Assembly (NCBI GenBank): GCA_026260175.1
Contig: JAKCWW010006925.1
Location: 4,000-30,664 of the forward strand
From: Reticulitermes lucifugus
Taxonomy: Eukaryota; Arthropoda; Insecta; Blattodea; Rhinotermitidae
DNA: 26,665 nt
Direction: 5' to 3'
The notes below the pieces were generated by a model. That model worked only from the letters and a program-made list of their open reading frames with translations. It made no database searches and had not been told where the DNA came from. Within the stretch, counting starts at the first letter, position 1, and each line of letters begins with the position of its first letter. A program made the translations under genes and the position numbers. Shown here one piece after another: positions 1-12,900 of this stretch.

Positions 1-838
1 GGTTACGTCAATTGAACCAATTGATGGGTGCTACTGCTGGCTACTGTGTATTACTATCTGCATACATCTACTACTGAATCCTAGACCCCAGAAAATTGTT
101 GCAATTACAGTACGTTATGTGCATTATGTTGTCTGTTTAGATGCTGTTGGTGGTGTTTATGTTGTTTAATAACTGCAGTCATTAGCGTGAACGAGTCTTC
201 TTTTGTGTTTTAATTGGTTACTTTTTCATTATATTTATCGTTATTGCAGTAATCATGACCCAGAAAGGAATAAAACGCAAAGCCGTATCACTGAAAGAGA
301 AGTTGAGGGTAATTACAGAAGTGGAATCAAATCCTACCTTGACCCGAGTGGAAGTGGCAAAGTGACTGAACATGCCCGTAACTACAGTCAAACGAATTAT
401 GGGGAAAAAGGCTTTTAATAAGTTTTCCCTCTTAATAAGTCTTCCCACTTTAAAAGTCCCTAATCCTCTGGTCCCTTGAAAGACTTCTTATCTGGGTTCT
501 ACTGTATGTACTTAAAAAGGAAATATTTCTACATTATGAGAAATGGGTATGGTTATGAACGTAATGCTACATAAATAGCAGATTAGTGGCTTAAAGCAAC
601 AGAGAATGTGTCATTACATTACTGCACTGTAAAGATCATAATATGAACTGAACTATTGATGGTACTTATACATACAAATGTAATACTTTGCTGGCCATTT
701 CAGTTGTTTTTCCTTGAGATGTGAAACAAAAGAGGTATGTCTGCTCAGTTCAACCTTCTGTCCAACACACCACTCAGAAGCTAAACGGCTGAAAAGTGTC
801 AGTGCATTGTATACTACATATATGACACAGTAACTTAC
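1..838. other. DOP1 intron beyond exon 15; Tigger relic only
   Basis: Apart from the Tigger remnant nothing is recognised. I looked for the next DOP1 block (the conserved region after N-Q-L-C...) on the minus strand and did not find it, so the following exon lies outside the window. Confidence 0.6.
255..512 (+). mobile_element. Tigger/pogo-type DNA transposon remnant with CENP-B-like HTH start and one terminal repeat
   Basis: ATG at 255 opens MTQKGIKRKAVSLKEKLRVI and continues to VTTVKRIMGKKAF, the N-terminal psq/CENP-B-type helix-turn-helix of pogo/Tigger transposases. An in-frame TGA (363-365) interrupts it and only about 54 codons remain. Just downstream, 490-512 read on the minus strand gives TACAGTAGAACCCAGATAAG, resembling Tigger termini with a TA target site. 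The DDE domain is absent, so this is an internally deleted, dead copy lying in the DOP1 intron after exon 15. No matching left terminus was found in bases 1-254. Confidence 0.65.
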
Positions 839-999
839 CATGACTGACTAGACACTCCATAAAATTTAGACAGATTCTCCACATTGCAGCACAACTGATT
901 CACCACGCTCATCACTACATGTGTAAGGGACTGAACCATGAATGGGAGTGCAGATGTAACAAGAGTTGTCCAGTGCTGATGCAGGTGTCTCATGTGGTC
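839..999 (-). CDS. DOP1: DOP1 coding exon 15, last exon visible
   Basis: The exon starts [20 protein letters not shown] and continues through [20 protein letters not shown] to SSQS, a clear match to the DOP1 C-terminal H-M-R-H-L-H-x-x-W-T block. The acceptor is CCCCTAG and the donor TCATG|GTAAGT. It leaves two bases, so at least one more exon must lie to the left of the window; none is visible in 1-832. Confidence 0.95.
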
Positions 1000-3900
1000 C
1001 TAGGGGTAGAAAAAATGCAACTCTGAATGTGAACAGTGTTACCACTTCCCATACTGGCTAGTTATCTAAACGAGACAGATGAGACTTCATTGAAGTCTAC
1101 TAAACTCCAAATTTATAGATTAACAAAAACAGTCCTTTCTTAGAACTGTTTCTTTTTATTTCACTTCTTTCCTTCTAATAACTTGTCTGACCATGTTCTT
1201 CAGGCACAACTACTTTGGCAATATACAGCTTATTACATCACTTCAGTTGACAGAATAATAGTTATCTGGTTAGTTCACCCAATATTTCACTTTTCTCATT
1301 CACAGTGAATTCTATTCTTATTAGCACTATTATTATTTTCTCTTCTCCACACTGGCTCTGGGGTTCACCCAGCCTCCTCCTACTCAATGGGTACAGAGGG
1401 CTCCTTCCCCCAGAAATAAAGCAGCAAGGGCATGAAGATGACGCATTTATCTCCACCTAATGCCAACGTGAAGAATGAGTGGAACGTGCACTTCCACACA
1501 TGCCTCCATGGTGTGCGCAGGGATAATTTTACCTTTACAGTCGGTATAGCGACTCGCTACGGGCTGTAAGGTCCAGGGATCGAATCCCAGCGGGGGCGAG
1601 GCTTTCCGCAGCCATCCAGACCGGCCCTGGGGCCCACCCAGCCTCCTATACAATGGGTACCTGTATGTGGCCGGGGCGTGGAGTTGACCACCCACCCTCA
1701 TCTAGTGCCAGGGTTAAAGAAAGAGTAGAGCTATACCTCTACTCCCCCTCTGGGCCTTCATGGCCCATTCTAGGGAGAACTTTACCTTTACCTTTACTAT
1801 TATTATAATAAACTTCAGAAATAATTACACATTTGAGTCATTCCTGTGTTTAATTAGGCACCACACCATAAACATGTATGGAGGTACAGCTCCATGCATT
1901 CTTAAGCTCAGAACTAACGAGATTTCTGAAAATAAAATACGATCAGACTCCACTACCAAGAAATCTTCTGAGCAGATAAATGAAGAGGTCATACCAAGGC
2001 CATGGAAATAATTCCCACAGACTGTGGGTATGACAGCATCTTTCTGCCCACTGCTGTATTCCCCTCCCACACTTGTCATTCGATTATCATGTAGTTATTA
2101 CTACTAGCAGTTGTGTGAACAGAATGGCTAAACTAGTGGAGGGGTTTCTGGAGAAATATACTGTAGGGGAACCATAACATCATGCAGGGGATATATCCAC
2201 AGGAATTCTTTCCATAACCTCAATATAGTCACAAACTGCATTCTTACATACAGAAAACCAAAACATGGAATATCAGTCACATACCTGCTGAAGAGCACTA
2301 AGAACAGCTGCTAGGAACATGGGCTGCTGTGGAATCACATGACCAGCAATGTACCTGAGCTGATTTGCTGACAGTTTGCTCAGTGAAGATGTGTGCACCA
2401 CATCTTTGCTTACTGCAGGTGATTCACCATCACCTTTCTGACAGTTTACTTGATGTTCAAGCATAATAACAGCCAAGAGAAGCCTGAAAGGAAATTATTT
2501 AACACCTATCACACAGGTCTGTATAAGCAACTCATTCATGAGATATTTAAGACACACTCAAAGTAAGTTGAGATTTGCTATACCAAGACAGCTTTGCTTT
2601 TGGATTTTGCTATAACAATGTATGAACCAAATTATTCAACCAATATCAATTATATTTTGCACCATACCAGTAACTTTTAGTTTGAGAAAAAATTGTGTCA
2701 CCTGATTTTTGTGTTACAGCAACATTAATTTAATGCTCTTTGATTTTTGAGTTCTGAGCACTGCACTGATGCAAAATATTTCAAGATTTGGAGAAAATAC
2801 AGCATCACACAGACTCCATTTTTAATCTCTCTACTTAAAAAGTGAAATCACAAAATTTTTTTCATGTGCACGTGTGTGTGTGTGTGTGTGTGGGTGCACA
2901 CACATATTATATGAAGAAACTGAAAACTATGGACATGAACCATGCACAGCCTTCAGGATACAGACCCGACCCATACAGGAACTTCTGCAAAACTTAAAAA
3001 ATATGTAAACCATGAACAATGATGGTTTCCATACACCTTTTCTATTCTGCCCAGTGTTATGTTTCCTCAGCACTAAAAAAAAAAAAAGACTCCTTTACAT
3101 TTTTATTCACATATCAAGTTGCTTTTCTTACCTAAGCAACTGAATTTGGAAACCTTCGGAATGATCTGAGCCTCGATATTTACACCTGCCAACATTTTCA
3201 TTACTTTCCATTACAGGATCATTGAAGTATACTATTTCCTCTGTGAAGGTTCTCTGTTGAGGTTGCTCTTCAGCTGACACTGACTGCAATTAAAATTAAA
3301 TTGCATGTACAAATGAAGCACACAATTTGTTTCTGTGATTGCAATGACAACCACGCAGTTCAGTTTACTTTACCATTACTCTTCAGACTGAAATATGAGG
3401 GACCGCTACATGTTACTGATTGTGGCACTTCATTCCACTGAAAATTGTCAGATAATTGAGCAAAACTCCAACAGTAATGGCAAGGAAAGAGGACAAGTAA
3501 ATAATTTATTCTTTCAACATACTGTAGTTAAGACACCCTAAATGTGGACATATACAGTAGAACACCCACATATTTGCCTCAGTTTGAAGTCTTCCCTCAT
3601 CTAATGTTCAGCTTCAATGACCCAAGTCAACAACCTAAATGTTATGCAGTTAAACAGTTCTTCCTTTTCCTCAGTTTCAAGTTCAAATCTATTGCTGTCC
3701 AAAGAAATCACAATATGGTTTTCACTAAATGTGGTAGTTTCAGAGATTTCAAGGATATGAGCAACACCTTGACTCTTAACACTACAAATCCCTTTGACCA
3801 GCTGCCTTCAAAGTATCATACTTCAGCACCTACACTCTTCTGTCAGCATGTGTTCAGCTGTTCAGTACATTTTCAGATGCCATAACATGCAACATTTTCC

Positions 3901-6900
3901 AACTGGCTCTTTGATGGTACTTGACCATCCACATGGTGCAAGACTGTGAGGATACAGCACCACAGTATTAAAACTTGAGAAACTGCTATGGCACGAGTAG
4001 CACCCAATATGCTGGTACATCATACAGGAGCATCTGGTCTTTGGCAATCCACATTTTGGAATGCTACTGTAGACAGCAAGCACCTCCCTGAACCTTTCCT
4101 TGACCACAGAAACCTTAGGAATAAGTCATGAAAAATTCAAACAGACTTCCAACACCACCTTGCCCTCTGAGCAATCCTGCTGACTTCATGACACTTGCTA
4201 CAACAGCAACTTACACATGCTGGATTATCACACACTAAGACACACAATATCACATTTCATTTGTTGTAAGCAGACATCGTATCTTGATATCTATCTGATT
4301 CCTGGTTTTGCATTTGTGGCTGTGTAACTGTAAACAATGTGTTTACCATGAATATATAAAACTTATGACATTTCTGCCTGCACAAGTGAGAGAACAATAA
4401 ATTAAATGTAGTATTTCATAATGGAATTTAACGTTTGGGCCTCATAATGTCCTTCAATACACACCTTAGCAGAATGAACTTCCTGACTATTCGCTATGGT
4501 CTTCATGTTATAAACACTGGACAGCACGCAATGCAGAACAACTTTTTGTACTTTGCATCGTGACAGTAAGTCAGCTATGTAACATGCGAAACCTTTGCCA
4601 CTGTCACGAACGATGTAAATCAACTCAGAGCAAATGAGCATGAGAAGCTCAGCACTAGCCAGCTGTACCTTTAAATGCACAGAACATACACAACCATTAG
4701 AAAGAGTAAACAAACTGCATGAAAATATAATTATGCTAACATAAAAACGTATATACAAATAAACATCCCAGAATTTTATTAGTCAAAAATATAACACCGA
4801 CTTAAGTAGCATAAGCATGCAAGGAAACATTTTTTAATTTATTATATACCAACATTAACGTATGGAGCTAAAATTAAAATATAACGATAAAACTGTAGAT
4901 CTTGAAATTACATTTCGAAAACTAATTCAATGAACATCAGCTAGAAGACAAGGAAGGGGGGAGATAAAAAATAATGAAAGGAAAATATCTGAAGGCAGAC
5001 AGAATGATAAAACAGTTATGGAGTACACGAATAGAAAAACTATAATAAATTTTCACTTTTTATACCAACTGCTGAGGCTGGGTAGTACCAAATGGACTGA
5101 TAATGCCCAGAAGATGAAAATAATTTTGATAATTCATTATTCACTGGTCATTAGAGATGCTGCATAAACTGCAGAATTTATGCAGAGCTGAATGAGATGT
5201 AGACATGACCAAGAACGATGATCAAGAAGAGATCCAAAAGCAAGCAATATAGTGCAGACATATTACCTAGCATTTTCTATTATGACTGAGACAGGGAATC
5301 AGTCTGGACTGGTAAGTGCCTGTGAAATAAATCATGTGAGAGTGTATTAAACTGGTGAGTAAAATACTGTCTGTAGGAAACACAGGAAGCATTTATATCA
5401 CAGAAGAGTAAGGAAGGTCAAACAGCCAAAACTCATAAAATAATTTATAAATTTGGATGATGTAAACATGTGAAAAAATGAGGTGGCACAGAAGCTGCAG
5501 GACATTAAAACTGCAAATGTGGGGGAGAAGACCCTTAGGATACTCACGGTATTGATGGACATATTATGTAAGAGGACATTAACACGATAAACAATAAGAC
5601 TAAGTTTCTGATTTTGACATCTAGGTGGAAACAGATTTAGATGTAAATGTCTATGAAAAATCGATAAAATTAATAGGCATGATAAAAAGAAGACAATCAT
5701 CATAGGAAACATTACTAATACTTGCACATGGACCATGGAAAAGTTGGATATTTGAAATCAGGTGATGCTACTAACACACGACATTCTCACTCTTGGCCAA
5801 AGCAAAATATACATCATGTAATAAAAAGATACTTGCAAAAGGTATTTTTGTAAAATATGTGGAGCGAAATACCGGAAAACTACCTACTTGGACCTTACTT
5901 TACATAAGGGCACTCAATAGCTGCTTATTACAGAAATTTTCCACAAAAATGTACTGCTGCTTTATTGCAAGAAGTGCCTCATGCAACAAAAGGACAAATG
6001 TTGATACAACAAGGTGGAACGCCCCCACATTTTGGCACAGGTCACACATTACTTCAGCATACTTATCAAGGAACCCAGAAACAAAACAGCTGCTGATAGT
6101 GTGCATATCCAAATCCACTGGTCATAATAAATGAAATGGAACACATTCTGCAACACTGAAAGGAGCGACACTGGCAGCATGCATGCTCTCATAAGGTGGC
6201 CATTTCAAAAATTTTATTTAGTTGTAAATGTTTTTCATACTAAGAAAGACTTAACTGAAAACTAATTCTGTGTTCATTGCTACAATACACTAGTACTTCA
6301 TTTAGTTACAGTGTCAGACTACTATATGTTTTGTAAGACTTTTTCTTCTCAAAATTACCTCTAAAACATGCTCCTGAGCTATGGCCACTGTGTTGAAAAA
6401 TCACCTGTATATATCAGACTATGGATAACATCCAACATAAAATAATACCTGTCTATTTCCTGCTATTTCCTCTTGGGTGAGTCTCATCTGTCCCAAATTA
6501 GGATAATAACTCCTAGCAAAATAGAGACACACAGAAATCAAAACCTCCAGGTACATGCTACTTCGGTACGTTGTTCCAAACTCTCCATTTGATACAGCAT
6601 TATCTCCATGGAAACTCCTCCCAAACACTGATTTGCGATGTCTAGCAAGCAATGCAAGAAGACAAGAGCTTCTGGGAACATTAGAAAGGCCTGTGGTGGC
6701 AGCAGCACAAAGGAACATACGAGCATTTGTTAGCAGAATGCTACGAAGTGAACTGAGAGCATACAATGTTCGATGTGAGTCATAAACACCGCAGTAGAGG
6801 AGCATATGTGAATGAAACTGATGTACTCCAACTCCCGTTGGTTGCTGGCTAGGTGGTTTGATATCAGACCTTTGCTTACTCTCACTTTTAACCTACAAAA

Positions 6901-9900
6901 AATAAAGAAAAGCACATTAACACATTATAACTGTGGCATATTAACACAAACAAATGTGAATGTACTTAATCATGGGAAGTTAAGCATGTCCATTACTCTT
7001 ACATTCACAAGATCTTTGATGATCAATAGCCACTCATGTTCAAAGAATTCCCTGTTGTTTTGTAGCCTGAAGTTTTCATACAGGCAGCACAGACGCCCAT
7101 CTGCACTGGAATCCTATCATAATCCAATTCATTCCGCATTACACGTATTGCACACACATTGTAAAATTATCCTCCCACCCAAACTTTCTCTCCCAGGTAA
7201 CTGTTTAAATACAGCATCCCATAATTTTGTACATTACATGTACTATGCTTCCCATACCAAACTCTCCATCAAATAAACCAATGTCCTACACAAGATTTCA
7301 ACCATGCACTTCTGAATACAAATGAAATGTGCTACTTCTTTGCCAACCAATCATAATTATAATGACTTTATTCACCTGTCTTCCCTCAGTACACTGGCTG
7401 ACCACCATTTGGAGAACATCCTGCAATATTTCCTGCACTACAATGATGCTTGAAGAATCACCACTGCTGAGAGTGCCACTTCCAAAGAACTCCTCTGCAG
7501 TTGTGGACTCCTCTAGTTCTCCCAGCATGTCCTCATCTTCTGCAGACCACCTATGTACAACTCCATTAACCACTTCAAACCTACTGTTCACATCACTGAC
7601 ACAGAATGACTCTCCACCCTCATCATGTTCTTCATATTCATCTCCTATGCTTTTAACGCTCTGAAGCCCTGCTTCAAACGTTGAAAAGTCAGGATCAGTC
7701 TCCTTCCTATTAAACAGATCCAAAACATCAGCTGGTTTCTCTTCCCACCCAATTTCATCTCCTTTTTTACTCTGGTGGAACCTCGCAGTACGAAGACATT
7801 CATGTGCAGCCATAACATTTCTATCACCGAAGACAGTCAAATCATCTTCAGGGGCAGAATCATTAGAAATATTACTGCTGGTTGTGGTAGATGAAAAAGG
7901 ATTTACAAATACTGATATGTTTTGTACCTGAGGCTTGTGTAAAAGAAGCCCATTTTCATGTTCCTTAATATAAGAGTTCTTCTCAGTTATGTAATGGCTC
8001 TCTCTTTTCCCTCCACCAACAAGGGTCGTAACAGCAAAAATTCTTTTGGCTCTCACAGGATTACTTGTCACTTTTCGCCTTTCCCCTTTCTGATTTTTTA
8101 ATTTCCTTTGATCTGTGGAGTCAGAAACATGATAGATTACATTCCCATCAACAGAGCTAATTGCATAAATTTTTGCTGTAGCTGAACTGTCATCTAAACC
8201 ATCTCCATTTTCAGCATCTTTCACAGCACGTGTGAGAACAGTGTTTGAATGTTCAATGCTCACATGCAGAACACTCATTCGAGCTGTGACAGGATCCAGT
8301 AACATTAGGAGAAGAGGATCCAGTAGCCGTGAGATATCTCCACGAAGGAGGGAATGCAATAACCATGACTGTGCCTGCAATTTTAAAGGGCAGCTTTCAG
8401 CTAACTGAAGATTATCAAGCATTTTCAAAAGTGACTTCTCAAAAGTTCGCAAATTCCTGTTCATTCCTGCTTTGGTTTCAACTTCCCGTCCAACATGCCA
8501 CAGAAGAGCAAACCTATGGAAAGCGTCTACCCTGTGTTCAATGTTTTCATCTGTCAAAGACTCACCTATAACATTTTCAACTGCATCATTACTAGGTAAC
8601 ACATTATGCAACTGATGCAACAATTCAACGCAGGAGACTTTGTGCTCAGAGCTCAACTGACCAAGGTGGTACCAAAGGGAATGAGCTAGTACTGGAACAA
8701 CATTTGTATGATGTTCCAAATATTGAACATGCCATGGTTTTAAAAGAGGCACCATAACAACAGCTACAACACCCTGGTGTTCACTCTCAGCAACTCCTGG
8801 GCTCTCACACTGTGATCGCAAGAGGGAGATGAGGTCTAAAAGAGTTGATATTGCAACTAACTGTAGTGATGGCACACTGCTTAGCCAACAGGCACACACA
8901 ACAAGAACTTTTAGCCACTCAGGAAATGATGCCAGTTCCATGGGTTCATCTGTAATTAATGATGATCCCCCTGGAAGGCAATATGTAGGAAAAGTAGACA
9001 GTTCGACAAGAAGGCTTGAAGCAACTTTCATTGGTTCCTCCCACTGCTCACTCTGACAAACATTCACTGATTTTAAATGAACCCATGATTCATAACTCTT
9101 ACTCTTCACACTTGGGCACCTGAATGACGATTGTAAAGAGTCATCTACAGAAGCACTAGCCTCTTTATCACTAGTCTTCAAACATCTATATAACAGGCTT
9201 TCAAGTTTTGCTGCATGGATTTCAGCAGTTTCACAAGGAAGAACAACTAACAATTCCTGAAAAAGTTCAGATATTTTTCTGCCATTTATAACACGCTGTC
9301 CACCAACAAACTTAACATAGAATTTCTCATACTGTCTTAGGCACTGTTCAAGCACAGACTGCTGCTTGCTTGGAATCTGAAACTCTGGTGTAACTGAAGT
9401 GTTAATGGGTGATGAACCATATCTACTTAAGTTGCTGTCCATCTGGTTCAATCCAAACTCTATGGAAGGTCCAGCACTTCTACTACCAATATCTGGACTC
9501 TCCCTCCCGATATGAGATATGAATTCTGAACTCTTTGCTACATCATCCACATGTTTATCTTCAGCAAAACTCATCTCCAGTCCATCAGTCCTAACTACGG
9601 ACAATAAAACTGGACTACTTACAGAGTAATTACTGAGAGAGTTCTTAGAATGCTTAGTACGAAATTTCGCACTGTATGACTTTTTCATTTTGGAGGATGA
9701 CTTCTTAGCTTCAGATTTGTCTTTACTTGTTTTCTTCCTTTCTGACAAATCACTGTTGGCCCTGCTACGATCTGACTGACCACTTGTCACGTCACCACAG
9801 CTTTTAACTACATCAGATTGTATGTTTATTTGAATCTTCTCTTCTGAAAGATCAAGGGCGGACACTTTTGTGCTATCCGGGTGGTTGGCTAATGCTGATG

Positions 9901-12900
9901 GCTGAACCCTAGAAAGAATTTTGGCACACAGTTGGAGACTTCGGGCAATCTCTTGAGGCAGCAATGCATCACAATATTGTGTTAACTGAGTTATTATATG
10001 AAGGAATAATCCTGGGAGATGTTCACTGGGTGTGTCCATGTAGGTTTCCAGTGAAACTGTATCTAAGAGGAATTCAGTCAGTGTGCACACCTAGAAAACA
10101 AAGAAGAAATAAATATACCTAATTACAAGTTACCATACTCCTAAAAATAATAATCCAGGCTATTATCTAAGCTCTGGTATTTGATTTAACATTCACAGCA
10201 TTATAATACTATAACTGAGTCTGTAATGGCTTACTAACTTACATAAAAATTGCTTGTTTAAACTGCAGGAAATAATTAAATAAATAAGCAGTATGTTCCA
10301 CTCTAAATATAATGTCATGTCCTCCCAATATATCTTTCTGAATGGTCATGGCAAGGCTCATGCAACTGTAATAAATTTATGCCAAATGTAAGTGTACCGC
10401 ACTGGTTCACATATACTGAAGTTAACAAAGCAGGAATTTTGGCAATTTCTATGTAAACAGACATGGTGGTCTTTCTTTGTTCTTTCTGTACAAATGGATG
10501 TACAGTAAATGTAATATGTTGAATGGAGATGGAATATTAGGGTATGGTAAATTACTTGTCAGTATTTCAGTGCAACCTGACAACCAACATGTTCCAGTAA
10601 TAAACGTGTCTAGGGGAATGTGTTTTGAGCATAGCACAAGAACATGCTGTTTAATATTCTTATGGTATCATATCAGGATCACATTTTCACTATCCAGTAC
10701 AGAATCTATTGGACTCCAGGAGCTATAATTAAATCAACCACACCAACATATTTTTGGGCATTTAAACTTGCCTAGGCAGAAGGAATGGTATACAACACAG
10801 TACAGTGTCAGACCCCTGAATACAAAATACCTTAACTATGGAAATGGTCTGCAACATTCCACAAAAATTACATCACAATTGAGTCCAAAAAAGAACCAGA
10901 CTGTTACAATCTGAGTTCTAGTGCTTGATTCAGCATTTGTAGCAAATTTAATCCAGCATCATGCCCTTGAACTGAAAGAGTTGATATGTGTGAATTCTTG
11001 CCCAGAACAATCAACTGAACATCTACTGTAGCATCTTACATTACAGTTTTTATAATACTAACTTTACATCATACCTCTGATAGATTTGGTGGTCCACTTC
11101 CAACAGATTTAACTTCTCCTTTAAGTGATAGCTCATGCTCTGGGCTTGCTTTCTCATTGTTTGTTGTTTGCCGTTCACAGGCTTCATCAAAGAGAGTACC
11201 TGCATAAGTCCAAATGTAACATGGTTCCAGGGTACTGAAGAACAAGTTAGCACACTTGAGCAACTCCTGACTTCCTTTGTATGTAGTTCCACCAGCTTTT
11301 CCTGAACTGTCATCATTACAGTCACACACAAGGTACAATGTTCTGGAAGTAAGACAGTGCACATGCTGATTATACAATGCTGCTACAAGAGGAGACAAGG
11401 AATGTTATAATTTAACCACTCATTTTACGTAGAAACCACTGATCAAATTTATGAGGCATGTACTACTGAAACCCATCCGTGGTGCTGCTGTGGCAATGCA
11501 GACAGCACAGCTGTGAAGGGCTCAGTATACACAAAAACAGACACTTGTGTACAAGAGCATGGTTGACAGGGTAAGAAGCTAGTGCAGATTAAACACTGTA
11601 TACCACGTGACAAATTCATCCAAACGAGGCCAGGAGGACACCAAGGAAACTATGCTTCTGGACTTCATACCACATAACAACAATCAATGCAAACTGTTGA
11701 AAGCTCCAGGCTGTGTAACATGATCTAGAACAATATGTCATGGAACTCAAGGACAGCAACCTCCTGCTGCAATTGTCCATCCCCAGGTGGCCCACACTGT
11801 TCAGGACCAACTGAATCCATGCGATGGGAGTTGTTCAAACATCCTGCATCCAGCCTGGGCTTACTGCTATGCCATTTTCACTTCTCTGGACCACTGAATA
11901 AAGCCCTCAAAGGCCAGACATGCCTGCTGGTTGACAATGTGCAAGAGGCTGTCGCACTGTGGTTTGGGTAGCAGCCCAAGAAATTCTTTGCACATAAAAT
12001 ACACCAACTTGAGCATCAATGAGACTCCTGTGTAAATCCCTGTGATGACTTTTTATAACTGTTGCAACACCTTTATCCTCAGCATCCTCAAACAGGTTTC
12101 AGTCATACACGCCTCATAAGTACTTATCCACAGAACAGAATGGTAATAGAAAAATATTCGCTTGAGTAATATTTGGTCATCAGGGAGATGAAACAGAAGC
12201 ACAGAAAGACAGAAGTTTGATGTCTTGACCTAGGATTGTCAAGATGACCAGCACAATTAGGCTGATGTGGTAGGGACTGTAGCAAGCTTGATGAAAACAA
12301 GAAAAGTAGATACATTTACATGAACATTAGACAGGGCCATACAATTACTGGTATGGAAACAGACATTAGTGACACTAAATACAAGCTTGTGAGGGTTGAA
12401 ATATGTATGTCTCCTTATATGAAAATGTGCAATAAAAACTAATTGGTGTTAAATGCATTATATACATTTTAGTTCGAAAACCACGTGGAAAGAGGTTACA
12501 TAAAAAACCAAGTCACAGATGAGAGGATATTATTAACCTCTTACTACCAAGTGCCAACCTGAAAGTATATACCAAAATTGCCAAGCCACATTTTCCTAAC
12601 AGCCAGGGCAGAATTCACTAACATCGTATTTCTTCCCAAAATCAAACTAACTGACAAAGAAATACATCCACCAATAGAAAGTTCTGATTTTATTCATTAA
12701 ATAAGTATATGACACTGACTGGCACCTACTGGCAAATTTCTGTCAAATATGGGAAGCCAATGTAATTAGCAGGCATCAGTAGTATACTTAGCAAGGAGCT
12801 CAAGAGAAATAGGATGAAAGGATAAAAACTACATTTAAATGCCTTACAATAGACAAATTGATTGAACAGCTGAAAAGCAAGACTTCTGAAACCAATCAAC

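Larger units (their letters stand above)
1000..2284. other. DOP1 intron 14-15 with nested SINEs
   Basis: Besides the SINE pair at 1337-1795 I see only non-coding sequence. Two opposite-strand frames around 1825-2079 show no family features. A short hairpin, CCCACAGACTGTGGG, occurs near 2014. Confidence 0.6.

Noticed and set aside
653-841. 62-codon minus-strand frame beside exon 15 as a possible continuation of DOP1
   Set aside because: Its upstream part lies past a consensus GTAAGT donor and the peptide does not resemble the DOP1 C terminus.
2010-2030. Short palindrome CCCACAGACTGTGGG
   Set aside because: A six-base stem is expected by chance in a window this long.
3544-3885. 113-codon plus-strand frame beginning beside a Tigger-like TACAGTAGAACACCC
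   Set aside because: No transposase motifs in any frame and no matching opposite terminus, so I did not call an element.
6812-7276. 154-codon plus-strand open frame
   Set aside because: It runs antisense across the exon 11 acceptor of DOP1, has no recognisable domain, and its length is ordinary for AT-rich intronic sequence.
7440-7500. FFAT-like AEEFFGSGT after an acidic tract in DOP1 exon 10
   Set aside because: The core positions usually D-A-x-E are G-S-G-T; too poor a match to claim VAP binding.
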